Source of the DNA: an uncultured Eubacteriales bacterium
Lineage (GTDB): Bacteria; Bacillota; Clostridia; Lachnospirales; Lachnospiraceae
Assembly: GCA_949284175.1 (NCBI GenBank)
Contig: CASDVE010000011.1
Span: 1 to 64,000, forward strand
Length of the DNA stretch: 64,000 bases
Reading direction: 5' to 3'
In this document: piece by piece, positions 1 through 9,379 of the stretch
Numbering within the stretch: position 1 is the first letter of the stretch
Layout of the letters: each line of letters opens with the position of its first letter
Notes under the pieces: model-generated
Seen by the model: the letters and a program-made list of their open reading frames with translations, nothing else
Told to the model about the DNA's origin: nothing
Database searches by the model: none
Position numbers and translations under genes: made by a program

Positions 1-187
1 ATTGGAGTAATTCATCCTTTAAGGATTTTCCCTCCATGGTAAGCATAAATTTTATCGTTTCAGCAAAAGACCATTTCTTTTTGCGTGAGAAATCTTTTCC
101 TGGATTTTTTGTAAAAAGCCAATGGTAAGAATCCATTTCGTCAATGAGAGTAAAGAGTTTTTGTTTTACTTCAGTTGAAAAGCTCAT
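1..187 (-). CDS. Transposase N-terminal part (IS4-like), cut by window edge
   Basis: Reading leftwards from an ATG at 185-187 gives an open frame of 62 residues that runs off the window. It begins MSFSTEVKQKLF and continues with KKWSFAETIKFML and EGKSLKDELLQ. The pattern of a basic stretch followed by F-x-E/D-x-I-x-F-x-L and then G-x-S-L-x-x-E-L is typical of the N-terminus of IS4-superfamily transposases in Clostridia. A good ribosome binding site (AGGAGG at 200-205, read on the minus strand) precedes the start, so the gene may be intact beyond the edge. The assignment rests on the N-terminus only; the DDE catalytic domain lies outside. Confidence 0.6.
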   Translation of the reverse strand, partial: MSFSTEVKQKLFTLIDEMDSYHWLFTKNPGKDFSRKKKWSFAETIKFMLTMEGKSLKDELLQ

Positions 188-249
188 AGTCTATATACCT
201 CCTATAAGTACATATTAAACGATATGTCAAGTTTCCTTTTGAATTTTTA

Positions 250-293
250 CAAAAAAAGAGCAGGGTATGTATTTCTACATACTCCACTCTCTG
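250..293 (-). terminator. Rho-independent terminator of the 323-754 gene
   Basis: On the minus strand an imperfect stem built on GTATGT/ACATAC and GAG/CTC is followed by seven U residues. It sits about 30 bases past the stop codon of the minus-strand gene at 323-754. Confidence 0.75.
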
Positions 294-322
294 ATGGCAT
301 TTTTTATCTAAATGACATTGGT

Positions 323-754
323 TTATGGCTCTGCCTTTTCTAATGCGTTTTTTATTGCCTGTGTTAAGATCGTATGTGTGTACTGGTTATCCGCTGTAAA
401 ATCCACTTGTTCAATGGAATCGGCTGTTTCTAATTTCTCATTGATTTCTGTTATGGCAGGTTCCAAAAGAGGATACATTGTTTCAATCGTATCGTCAAGA
501 TTTGCTAAGTTTACATTGGTAATGTGGTTGCGATCAACAGTCACCTCTACGTTTAAAGATGAACTGCCTAGGGTGATAGAAGAAGTATAAACACCCGGTA
601 TGTAGGTTTTAGCTGAAACAAACGTCTCTTCGGTTTTTCCTTGGGTGAACATAAATATAAGAACCAGAATCAGTATAATCCCAAGTATAAGAAAAATACC
701 AGTATAAATAAGTTCTTTCGCACGTAATACAACAATTTTTGTCTTCGATTCCAT
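323..754 (-). CDS. Membrane-anchored protein, FMN-binding-like fold
   Basis: The 143-residue protein has one N-terminal membrane segment (about residues 13-36, rich in I/L/F) after a short basic tail. The exported part begins with YIPGVYTSSITLGSSSLNV and DRNHITNVNL. This resembles the opening strands of FMN_bind-type domains (a G-x-Y sequence followed by a V-x-V-x-x-x-x-I-x-x-V strand), although the flavinylation S/T-G-A-T motif is not visible. It is probably a small extracytoplasmic protein held by its N-terminal helix. The start is supported by AGGAGG eight bases upstream. A terminator follows directly, so it is probably the last gene of its transcript. Function unknown. Confidence 0.6.
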   Translation of the reverse strand: MESKTKIVVLRAKELIYTGIFLILGIILILVLIFMFTQGKTEETFVSAKTYIPGVYTSSITLGSSSLNVEVTVDRNHITNVNLANLDDTIETMYPLLEPAITEINEKLETADSIEQVDFTADNQYTHTILTQAIKNALEKAEP

Positions 755-806
755 AAGGTCCTCCTCAATTTAAGATTAATATTAGTTTATGATGGAGGAA
801 CCAAAT

Positions 807-1844
807 TTATGAAAGATTTTTAGATAAAAGAGGAAATTCTTCATATGCGGTTAAAAATTTCTCCGCCATTTCTTCTTCTTCCATCAAACTTGCTACTTCT
901 GCCGTCTTTTGATACAGAGTATGAGGGAGTTCATGGAAAGCAAGAAGAAGGTATGGTTTTAAGAAATTCCAAAGGGCTTTCATTTCCTCTGTTTTTAATG
1001 TGAAGAGGTGAAGGATCAGATCGACACCATAAAGAAGGGAAAATCGTCCAAGACCAACCTTATACCATTCCGTAGCCTTTTCATCACAACTATGTAACAA
1101 ATGCGGTTTCATTTCCAAAAATAATTTATATCCGTCTTCAAATCGACCCAATTCGATTAATTCTTTAATATAAGTTTCATAAGCACTTGTAATATCCCAT
1201 TCATTCTTCGCCTGTTTCTTCTCTTCAAAAATTTCTTTTGCCGTTTCTAGCTGTTTATCCACATCGTGAAGAGATTTTGACCAAGTATGTAAATTGTATA
1301 TATCAGAAGGGTTCCATTGCTTAATATCTCTTTGCCAATGAATGATGAGTTCTTTTGCAATATCTGGATACCCAAGTTCGATGGCGTCATAAATTTGAGA
1401 TTCTTTGGACTCTGCACTGAGATCTCTTGATAGACTAGCGTATCGCTTGGCATCGTAACCACAGGCACAGTCAAAGTTAGCATTTAAAGCACTCTCAAAA
1501 AGAGCCGTATCACAATCACGGTGATACTGATATAAAAGAGCGGTTAAAAGTTCCAGATTCATACCGATTCCTTGAAAAGAGTTGTTTTCTCGATCTTTTA
1601 ATTCTTCAAGAAATAGAGTGCGAATTAATGATTCACAGCGTTCTTTTGGAAAATGGTTTGGAGAGTAAAAAAGTCCAAACACAAGACGAAATCGATTGTC
1701 ATAACTGGCATCATACGTTCCAAATTCCTCACTAGAATGTTCTTTGTAAATATAGGGCTCTAGATTGCCATTTAGTGCATCCATTACACAAAAACGACAA
1801 GAGGAGAGCAAAAGTTCTAACAAATCTTCCCTTGTTAATTGCAT
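807..1844 (-). CDS. Unknown helical-repeat protein
   Basis: I do not recognise this 345-residue cytoplasmic protein. It has no signal peptide or membrane helix and is mostly predicted helix; the middle (about residues 150-270) has TPR-like spacing of small and aromatic residues. It carries a short cysteine cluster, CACGY, near residue 125. The start at 1844 (MQLTREDLLELL) is preferred over an in-frame ATG 36 bases upstream because GGGAGGA lies at the right distance before it. It is divergent from addB, separated by the SOS-controlled promoter region, and ends about 50 bases before the next minus-strand gene, so the two may be cotranscribed. Confidence 0.5.
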   Translation of the reverse strand: MQLTREDLLELLLSSCRFCVMDALNGNLEPYIYKEHSSEEFGTYDASYDNRFRLVFGLFYSPNHFPKERCESLIRTLFLEELKDRENNSFQGIGMNLELLTALLYQYHRDCDTALFESALNANFDCACGYDAKRYASLSRDLSAESKESQIYDAIELGYPDIAKELIIHWQRDIKQWNPSDIYNLHTWSKSLHDVDKQLETAKEIFEEKKQAKNEWDITSAYETYIKELIELGRFEDGYKLFLEMKPHLLHSCDEKATEWYKVGLGRFSLLYGVDLILHLFTLKTEEMKALWNFLKPYLLLAFHELPHTLYQKTAEVASLMEEEEMAEKFLTAYEEFPLLSKNLS

Positions 1845-1965
1845 AAAAATCCTCCCTTGTACGGTATAAATAAAATCCATAATGTAAAGCTATGTTCATT
1901 ATAGCAAACTTATGGTAAAGTGGGGAAAGAAAATTTATTGTTTTCCTCATGGAACAAAAAAAGGT

Positions 1966-2005
1966 CGAACATTTGTTTGTAATAGTGAGAGAGATATGAT
2001 ATAAT
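1966..2005 (+). promoter_or_regulatory. addB promoter with LexA (SOS) box
   Basis: CGAACATTTGTTTG at 1966-1979 matches the Gram-positive LexA/DinR box (CGAAC-N4-GTTCG) at nearly every position. It overlaps a candidate -35, TTGTAA (1977-1982), which is 17 bases from a perfect -10, TATAAT (2000-2005). LexA bound here would block RNA polymerase. recA in this window carries a matching box at 60414-60427. Confidence 0.75.
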
Positions 2006-2068
2006 AAAGGCAATGAGTCAAGCAATGTATTTGACCAATGCAACAGGAGCATGAGCTTATGGGCTGTG
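1995..2068 (+). repeat. Promoter-bearing intergenic repeat, addB copy
   Basis: The stretch begins with ATGATATAATAAA, continues with GAGTCAAGCA and ends with GGAGCATGAGCTT. It aligns with gaps to 21035-21112 upstream of murE. In both places it starts at the -10 box and covers the untranslated leader. Confidence 0.5.
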
Positions 2069-2093
2069 ATGATACAAGAAAAGGAGAAAAACT

Positions 2094-5000
2094 ATGGCAT
2101 TACAATTGATTGCTGGAAAAAGTGGAGCGGGAAAATCCCATTTTCTTTATGAGAAAATTATAAAAGAATCCATAAAAAATCCTACGAAACAGTATTATAT
2201 TATCGTGCCAGAGCAGTTTACAATGCAGGTACAAAAAAAGGTAATTGGAATGCACCCAAATCATGGGACGATGAATATTGATATTTTGAGCTTTCCAAGA
2301 CTGGCTCATCGTGTTTTTGATGAGGTGAATGAAAAGCAAAAGGCCATATTGGAGGACGTTGGAAAGAGCATGGTTTTGAGAAAAGTTGCGGAAGAAAAAA
2401 AAGATCAACTGACCATTTTTAAAAGAAGTTTGAATAAGACAGGGTTCATTGAAGAGTTAAAATCGTTGTTGTCCGAGTTTTATCAATATCGAATTGGAAA
2501 AGAAACACTGGAAAGTCTGATAGGAGAACTCGACAATGGAACCATGCTTCGGGGGAAACTTCTTGATATGAAAACAATTTTTGATGGATTTTCTGAGTAT
2601 TTAAAAGAATATACCGTTGCAGAGCAGTTGCTAGAAGTGTTGGCAGGAAGAGTCAAAGATTCTAAACAGTTAAAGGATAGTGTGGTTTGCCTTGATGGAT
2701 TTACAGGATTTACTCCCATTCAGTTTGCCCTAATTGAGAAGTTATTGCATCAGGTGGAATGGTTGTTAGTCACAGTCACCATCGATCCAAAGGAATTAAA
2801 AGCAGTTCTTCAAAATCCATGGCAGATTGAAGACTATGAGTTATTCGCTCTAAGTAAAAAAACAATAGAAAAACTCTATGAGATTGCAACAAAAGCACAG
2901 ACTACCATTGCTAATCCATTTTTAATAGAAGGCGTTCCCTATCGTTTTAAAGAGAATCAGGAATTACAAGCATTAGAAAAACATCTATTCCGCTATCCTA
3001 TGGGGCAATACGAAGGAAAATGTGAGAGGATACAACTAACCCTTTGTCAAAATCCAAGGGAAGAAACGGCATATGTTGTTCGAACCATTAGAAAACTGGT
3101 CGTTGATGGTGTTTGTCGTTATCGGGATATTGGAATTGTCACAGGTTCTAATGAGGTGTATGAGCAAGAATTGAGAGAGGCGATGGAACGATTATGTGTT
3201 CCATACTTTATGGATCAGAATCGGAGTATTTTAAATAATCCTTGTATGGAGAGCATTCGAAGTGTCCTCGCTATGATAAAGGATGATTTTAGTTATGAAA
3301 GCGTTTTTCGCTATTTAAAAGCAGGGATGAGCCGATTATCTGGAGAAGAGATAGAACAGCTAGAGAATTATGTCATTGCTTGTGGGATTCGGGGATATGC
3401 TTGGTTTAAAAAGCCTTTTGTAAGAAGGCTTAGAAAGATGGAAGAAGAAGAACTGGAACAATTAAATAAAATTCGCCTGTATTTTTTAGAAGAAGTGGAA
3501 GAATTCCGTGAGGCGGTACAGAAAAAACAAGTGACAGTGAAAGAAATCATAGAAGCACTTTGTCTTTTCATGGAACGACTTTCTTATCAAGAAAAATTAA
3601 AACAATATGAGTCTTATTTTGAGCATCAAGGAGATTTGGCATCTGCAAAAACATATCAGCAGATCTATGGAAATATTTGTGAAATTCTCGATAAAATGGC
3701 AACCATTCTTGGGGAAGACGTGATGGATTTAGAAGAATTTATCTATATTTTAGATGCAGGATTGTCTGAAACAAAGGTGGGAGTGATTCCACCAGGTCTT
3801 GATCAAGTGCTCATTGGAGATATGGAGCGAAGTCGTTTTCCCGATCTAAAAGTGATGTTTGTCATGGGATTAAACGATGGATTAATTCCAAAAAACGAAA
3901 TGAGTGGTGGACTTTTAAACGATAGAGAACGTGAAATTTTGATGGAGAAAAAATTAGAATTAGCACCCACTGCAAAGCAAAACGCTATGATGGAGTCTTT
4001 TTATATTTATATGAATGTTACAAGACCTTCTGATTTCTTATATTTATCCTATACAAAGGTGGATAGCAATGGAAAGACGATGCACCCATCTTATCTCATT
4101 GGACGATTGCATAAACTGTTCCCCAATATGATAGAACAAGAAGGAGAACAGCAAAAGGAAGGCAGTATTTTTACGAGAGAGGACAGTGTGGAGTTTCTCA
4201 TAGAAGGATTTCATAATTTCTTGGAAGGAAAGGAAGAGGAACTTTGGAAAGAATTGTTTTGTTGTTTTAAAGAAAGTGAAAAAGGAAAGAAAATCGTACA
4301 ACTGCTTTTTGATGGAGCGTTTTATAAAAATGAGGAGAGTGCTTTAAGTCAAGCCGTTTCAAAGGCTCTTTATGGAGAAAAATTATCTGGTAGTGTGACA
4401 AGGCTAGAGCAATACGCATCCTGTGCGTTTGCCCATTTCTTAAAATATGGATTGAAGTTAAGAGAAAGAGAAGAACACAAGATTCGCTCTATGGATTTAG
4501 GAAATGTATTTCATAAGACATTAGAGTTATTTTCAAAAGCATTGGATGAGAGAAAAGATACATTTCGCACCATTGAGGATGAAGAAAGGGATCGGCTTGT
4601 GGAACAGTGTGTGACAGAAGCAGTATCCGAATATCAAGGAGATTTATTTTATAGCAGTAAACGAAATCAATATATGATAACAAGGATGATCAGAATTTCA
4701 AAGCGAACCATCTGGGCACTTCAAGAGCATATTAAGAGAGGACATTTTGAGCCGACGGATTTTGAGCTATCCTTTCAAAATTATCGGAATTTACAGTCAG
4801 CAGGACTTGTGCTTACAGAAGGGACAACTATGGAGTTACAAGGAAAAATTGACCGCATTGACACCTATGAAGATGAAGAAAACCTCTATGTAAAAATTAT
4901 TGACTATAAATCTGGAAATACAGAGTTTGATGTGGTGGATCTTTACTATGGATTGCAAATACAGCTTGTTGTGTATATGAATGCTGCCTTAGAGGTGCTT

Positions 5001-5489
5001 GAAAAGCGGGTGAATAAAAAAGTCATTCCAGCAGGGATTTTCTATTATAACATCAAAGATCCTTTTGTTGGACAGGAAGAAGAAGACGCAGAATTGGCGG
5101 TTTTAAAGAAGTTAAAAATGAACGGACTTGCCAATGGAGATAGAGAAATTATGGATCAGCTAGAAGAAGAAACCGAGGACGGCTATGTAACAATGCCGGT
5201 TTCCAGACTAAAAAGCGGGGCTTATAGCAAAGCATCCAAGGTGGCAACGACGGATCAGCTTATGGCGGTTGGACGCTATGTGGCGGAACGCATGAAGAAG
5301 ATGGGAAATGAGATGGTTCATGGAGAGATTGGAATTATGCCATATAAATTAGGAGAAAAAACAGCCTGTGATTATTGTGAATTTAAAGGCGTATGTGGAT
5401 TTGATACGAAACTAGGAAGTGAATATCGCCGTCTATCCTATGGAAGTCGAGAACAAATTTTAGAGGAGATGGAAGGGAAAGGAGAATAG
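2094..5489 (+). CDS. addB: ATP-dependent helicase/deoxyribonuclease subunit B
   Basis: AddB pairs with AddA to process double-strand breaks into the 3' tails loaded with RecA. The 1131-residue length fits the family. A Walker A motif, GKSGAGKS, is at residues 8-15. The RecB-like nuclease domain carries IIDYKSGN with Asp937 and Lys939. Four cysteines that would ligate the AddB iron-sulfur cluster are visible: Cys777 (YASCAFAH) and Cys1092, Cys1095 and Cys1101 (CDYCEFKGVC). AAGGAG precedes the ATG at good spacing. addA follows after three bases, so the two are translated as a unit. A LexA box in the promoter suggests SOS induction. Confidence 0.97.
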   Translation: MALQLIAGKSGAGKSHFLYEKIIKESIKNPTKQYYIIVPEQFTMQVQKKVIGMHPNHGTMNIDILSFPRLAHRVFDEVNEKQKAILEDVGKSMVLRKVAEEKKDQLTIFKRSLNKTGFIEELKSLLSEFYQYRIGKETLESLIGELDNGTMLRGKLLDMKTIFDGFSEYLKEYTVAEQLLEVLAGRVKDSKQLKDSVVCLDGFTGFTPIQFALIEKLLHQVEWLLVTVTIDPKELKAVLQNPWQIEDYELFALSKKTIEKLYEIATKAQTTIANPFLIEGVPYRFKENQELQALEKHLFRYPMGQYEGKCERIQLTLCQNPREETAYVVRTIRKLVVDGVCRYRDIGIVTGSNEVYEQELREAMERLCVPYFMDQNRSILNNPCMESIRSVLAMIKDDFSYESVFRYLKAGMSRLSGEEIEQLENYVIACGIRGYAWFKKPFVRRLRKMEEEELEQLNKIRLYFLEEVEEFREAVQKKQVTVKEIIEALCLFMERLSYQEKLKQYESYFEHQGDLASAKTYQQIYGNICEILDKMATILGEDVMDLEEFIYILDAGLSETKVGVIPPGLDQVLIGDMERSRFPDLKVMFVMGLNDGLIPKNEMSGGLLNDREREILMEKKLELAPTAKQNAMMESFYIYMNVTRPSDFLYLSYTKVDSNGKTMHPSYLIGRLHKLFPNMIEQEGEQQKEGSIFTREDSVEFLIEGFHNFLEGKEEELWKELFCCFKESEKGKKIVQLLFDGAFYKNEESALSQAVSKALYGEKLSGSVTRLEQYASCAFAHFLKYGLKLREREEHKIRSMDLGNVFHKTLELFSKALDERKDTFRTIEDEERDRLVEQCVTEAVSEYQGDLFYSSKRNQYMITRMIRISKRTIWALQEHIKRGHFEPTDFELSFQNYRNLQSAGLVLTEGTTMELQGKIDRIDTYEDEENLYVKIIDYKSGNTEFDVVDLYYGLQIQLVVYMNAALEVLEKRVNKKVIPAGIFYYNIKDPFVGQEEEDAELAVLKKLKMNGLANGDREIMDQLEEETEDGYVTMPVSRLKSGAYSKASKVATTDQLMAVGRYVAERMKKMGNEMVHGEIGIMPYKLGEKTACDYCEFKGVCGFDTKLGSEYRRLSYGSREQILEEMEGKGE

Positions 5490-5492
5490 GCT

Positions 5493-8400
5493 ATGGCTTG
5501 GACAAAAGATCAAGAGGCGGTTATTGCATCAAGAGGTGGAGATCTGCTTGTATCTGCGGCAGCAGGATCGGGAAAGACGGCAGTTCTTGTAGAACGAATT
5601 TTAACGATGATTTCAGAAGAAGAACATCCTGTGGATATTGATACGATGTTGATTGTAACCTTTACAAAAGCGGCAGCATCTGAAATGAAAGAAAGAATCG
5701 GAAAAGCGATTGAAAAAAAGTTGCAAACCGATCCAGAAAATACCCATTTAAGACGGCAGTCCGCTTATTTACAAAAGGCTCAAATCAGTACCATTCATAG
5801 TTTTTGTTTACAGCTAATTCGAGATCACTTTAATATGCTTGGAATCGATCCAGAATTTCGCATGATGGATGAGGGAGAAAGAAAACTGCTTCGCTCCGAT
5901 GTGATGAAACAGGTATTAGAACAATTTTATGAAGAAGGACATGAGAATTTTCACTTGCTTGTGGAAGGATACACCAATGGAAAAGACGATAAAGCCTTAG
6001 AAGAATTGATCGAACGATTATATGAATTTGCTATGAGTAATCCCGATCCAGAAGAATGGTTAGTGCGAGCAAAGGAACGGTTCTTTATGGAGAGTGAAGA
6101 AGAACTATATCAAAGTTCTTATATGGCGGAATTGCTACATAGTACACAACAGTTGATAGAAGAATTGCTGGAAAAGAACCAGTTAGCATTAGAGATTGCA
6201 AAAAAGCCACAAGGTCCGATTGCCTATGAAAAAACGTTGGAACTCGATCAAGCCTACCTTCAAAGTTTGGTTGGAATGGAAAGCTATGAAAGGTATAAAC
6301 AAGCTATGGAAGAGGGAGGGTTTACAAGGCTTAACGGTAGACCTACAAAAGAAACAGATGAAAATTTAAAGGAAATGGTAAAGCAGTTACGAGATGAAGT
6401 AAAAGAGCAGTTGATAGCATGGCAAGAACAATTTTTTTCAAAAACAGGAGAAGAGATGCTGTCTGAAATTCAGCTCGTAAGAGGTCCAATGGAGGCACTA
6501 ATTGATCTTGTTTTAGCGTTTAAGGAGCAATTTGCAAAGGCAAAAGAAAAAAAGAATGTATTAGACTTTGGGGATTTAGAGCATTACGCTTTAGAATTGT
6601 TAGTGGAGCGTTATGAAGATGGAGTAGCATTTCCATCGGAGATCGCAAAGGAATTAAGACAGTCTTATGAAGAGATTTTTATTGATGAATATCAAGATAG
6701 CAATTTAATTCAAGAAGCGATTCTTAGTAGTATTTCTGGAATGTATGAAGGAGAACATAATCGTTTTATGGTTGGAGATGTGAAGCAGAGCATTTATCGT
6801 TTCCGCTTGGCAAGACCAGAGCTTTTTATGGAGAAATATGACCGTTATGGAAAAGGAAATCAACAGGAAAAGAAAATTGAACTCCATAAAAATTTCCGCA
6901 GTCGTTCTTCTGTATTAGAAGCCACCAATTATGTATTTCGTCAATTGATGGGGAGAGATTTAGGCGGAGTTGAATATGATAAAGATGCCTTTTTAGTGGC
7001 GGGAAAACCATTTCCAAAGCGTGATAAAAGTTTTGGGGTTAAAGAATGGTGGCTAGAAGAAAAGGAAGTAACGTTATCGCCGTTAGAAGAAATAGAAGAG
7101 GAAGATAAAACAGAACTTTTGATTGTGGAATCGGGGGAATCCGATTATACAAAAAAAGAACTAGAGGCACATGCCATTGCACAAAAGATTCATCAATTGA
7201 TGGATGAGGAAAATCCGTACTGTGTGTATGATGAAGAGATCGGAAGATATCGTCCTGTTCAGTATCGGGATATGGTTATTCTACTTCGAACGGTGAGCGG
7301 ATGGGGAGAAATCTTAGAAGAAGTGCTGTTAGAAGAAGGGATTCCTGCTCATGGGGATAGTCAAAAAGGCTACTTTTCTACTATTGAAGTACAACATATG
7401 CTCAATTTGCTCATGGTTGTGGATAATCGGTATCAGGACATTCCAATGACGGCTGTTTTGCGTTCCCCAATGGTAGGATTGCATGGAGAAGAACTTGCAT
7501 GGCTAAAAGCAGTATATGGTACAATAAATGGTAAAGAGCAAAGGATGTATGATTGTTTAAGTCTTTTTGTGGAGGAAGAATTTATACAAGATGCTATGGA
7601 AGAAGAGAGCGAACAAAGGCAGTATTTGCTTGGAAAAACCGTAACATGGTGTGTAGCATTGCAAAAGAAAGTATCCCATTTTTTGCAGTTATTAGAAGAT
7701 TTAGAATACGCAAAAACCTGTTTATCCATTCATGATTTGATTTGGCAAGCGATGAATCGCACTGGATATTTTCATTATGCAGGCTCTATGCCACAGGGAA
7801 AAAAAAGACAAGCCAATTTACTCATGCTGATAGAAAGAGCCAATCAGTATGAAAACACCAGTTATAAAGGGCTGTTTCATTTTATTCGTTATATGAACCA
7901 ATTACAGGAATACGAAGTGGATTTTGGAGAAGCCAGCGTGTTAGGTGAGCATGAAAACGTAGTTCGGATTATGAGTATTCACAAAAGTAAGGGACTTGAA
8001 TTTCCTGTCGTTTTTGTAGGGGAATTAAATAAACCGTTTAACTTTTCAGACTTAAGACAAAAGTTATTGATCCATGCGGATGATTATTTGGGCCCTGACT
8101 GCATGGATGTGGAAACGAGAAGAAGTGGTTCTACTTGGATGAAAAATCTCATGCAAAAGAAATTAAAAGAAGAAACACTTGGAGAGGAATTGCGAGTGTT
8201 CTATGTAGCCATGACAAGAGCAAAGGAAAAGCTCATTTTAGTTGGAACGGTGGATGATTATGAAAAAAAACAAAAGCAATTTTCCTATGTTCGGTATCAG
8301 TGGGAAAAAAGTGACGGGGAGCATTTTCGATTGGCACGCTCTATGAGGGCAAGAGCAACTTGCTATTTGGATTGGATGCTATCTGCATTAGTTGTGCCAC

Positions 8401-9266
8401 AGCCATTCATTGATGTGCATATAATAGAAGAGAGTGAACTAGTCTTTCGAGAAGTGGGTAAAGAGTTGTTGTTAGAAGAGAAGAAAGAGGCGTTATTGAA
8501 TCTTCAATCCAAAGAGGAGAATAAAGAACAAGCAGAGTTTATAAGACAGCAGTTTGAATGGAAATATCCATTTGAACAAGAGGTGGAAGAGAAAGGAAAA
8601 TATTCCGTATCCGAGTTGAAAAAAAGGGGACAATTAGAAGAAGGAGAAGAATATTTTGTGCCATCTGTAAAAGAGGAATCCAAAGAAATGGAACGCATTC
8701 GTCCTGCCTTTATGGAAGATGTGAAGGAAGAGAATGGAGCTAGTAGAGGAACTCTTGTTCATAAAGTGATGGAACTGCTTGATTTTTCGTTATGTGATTC
8801 CAAAGAACAAATCGAAATGCAGTTGGATCGATTGCAACAGGAAAATTATATTACAAAAGAGCAAAGACAGTATTTGCCAGTTAGAGGAATTGTTAGCTTG
8901 TTTCAAACTTCATTTGGAAAACGGTTAGTTCGTTCGAAAAACAATGGGACTTTGCATAAGGAGTCCCAATATATGATGGCGATTCCAGCAAGAGAAGTGA
9001 ACCATAAGATGGAAAGTGAAGAACTTGTTTTAATTCAAGGAGTGATTGATGTCTGGTTTGAAGAGGAGGATGGTCTTGTGATTCTTGACTATAAAACCGA
9101 TCGAATTGGGCAATTAGAGGAGTTACAAAAGCGGTATCATGTTCAGATGGAATTTTATAAAAAAGCACTGGAACAAATGACAGGAAAGAGAGTAAAAGAG
9201 GCCTATTTTTATTCCTTTGCTCTTTCTAAGTTATCACCATATGTGGATGCAGATATTCTATCATAA
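5493..9266 (+). CDS. addA: ATP-dependent helicase/nuclease subunit A
   Basis: This is the UvrD-like helicase plus nuclease subunit of the AddAB recombination enzyme. The Walker A sequence AAAGSGKTAVLVERI is at about residues 22-36. Other SF1A signs are the motif with FIDEYQDSN, VGDVKQSIYRFR, and RIMSIHKSKGLEFPVVFV. The C-terminal RecB-family nuclease motif is VILDYKTDR with Asp1199. The 1257 residues match the usual length and both ends look complete. It starts three bases after the addB stop. The next 110 bases hold no obvious terminator before relA. Confidence 0.97.
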   Translation: MAWTKDQEAVIASRGGDLLVSAAAGSGKTAVLVERILTMISEEEHPVDIDTMLIVTFTKAAASEMKERIGKAIEKKLQTDPENTHLRRQSAYLQKAQISTIHSFCLQLIRDHFNMLGIDPEFRMMDEGERKLLRSDVMKQVLEQFYEEGHENFHLLVEGYTNGKDDKALEELIERLYEFAMSNPDPEEWLVRAKERFFMESEEELYQSSYMAELLHSTQQLIEELLEKNQLALEIAKKPQGPIAYEKTLELDQAYLQSLVGMESYERYKQAMEEGGFTRLNGRPTKETDENLKEMVKQLRDEVKEQLIAWQEQFFSKTGEEMLSEIQLVRGPMEALIDLVLAFKEQFAKAKEKKNVLDFGDLEHYALELLVERYEDGVAFPSEIAKELRQSYEEIFIDEYQDSNLIQEAILSSISGMYEGEHNRFMVGDVKQSIYRFRLARPELFMEKYDRYGKGNQQEKKIELHKNFRSRSSVLEATNYVFRQLMGRDLGGVEYDKDAFLVAGKPFPKRDKSFGVKEWWLEEKEVTLSPLEEIEEEDKTELLIVESGESDYTKKELEAHAIAQKIHQLMDEENPYCVYDEEIGRYRPVQYRDMVILLRTVSGWGEILEEVLLEEGIPAHGDSQKGYFSTIEVQHMLNLLMVVDNRYQDIPMTAVLRSPMVGLHGEELAWLKAVYGTINGKEQRMYDCLSLFVEEEFIQDAMEEESEQRQYLLGKTVTWCVALQKKVSHFLQLLEDLEYAKTCLSIHDLIWQAMNRTGYFHYAGSMPQGKKRQANLLMLIERANQYENTSYKGLFHFIRYMNQLQEYEVDFGEASVLGEHENVVRIMSIHKSKGLEFPVVFVGELNKPFNFSDLRQKLLIHADDYLGPDCMDVETRRSGSTWMKNLMQKKLKEETLGEELRVFYVAMTRAKEKLILVGTVDDYEKKQKQFSYVRYQWEKSDGEHFRLARSMRARATCYLDWMLSALVVPQPFIDVHIIEESELVFREVGKELLLEEKKEALLNLQSKEENKEQAEFIRQQFEWKYPFEQEVEEKGKYSVSELKKRGQLEEGEEYFVPSVKEESKEMERIRPAFMEDVKEENGASRGTLVHKVMELLDFSLCDSKEQIEMQLDRLQQENYITKEQRQYLPVRGIVSLFQTSFGKRLVRSKNNGTLHKESQYMMAIPAREVNHKMESEELVLIQGVIDVWFEEEDGLVILDYKTDRIGQLEELQKRYHVQMEFYKKALEQMTGKRVKEAYFYSFALSKLSPYVDADILS

Positions 9267-9379
9267 CGTATGTTTTCTTGTAAAATCTAGGCGGATGAGA
9301 AACAATTTGCATTTTTCAACAAGATTATTTATAATATCTTATAACAAACGTAGGAATAGAGTAGAAAACAGAGAGAAAA

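Noticed and set aside
7553..7735. Plus-strand 60-codon frame inside addA.
   Set aside because: It is an alternative-frame shadow of a conserved helicase gene with no ribosome binding site.
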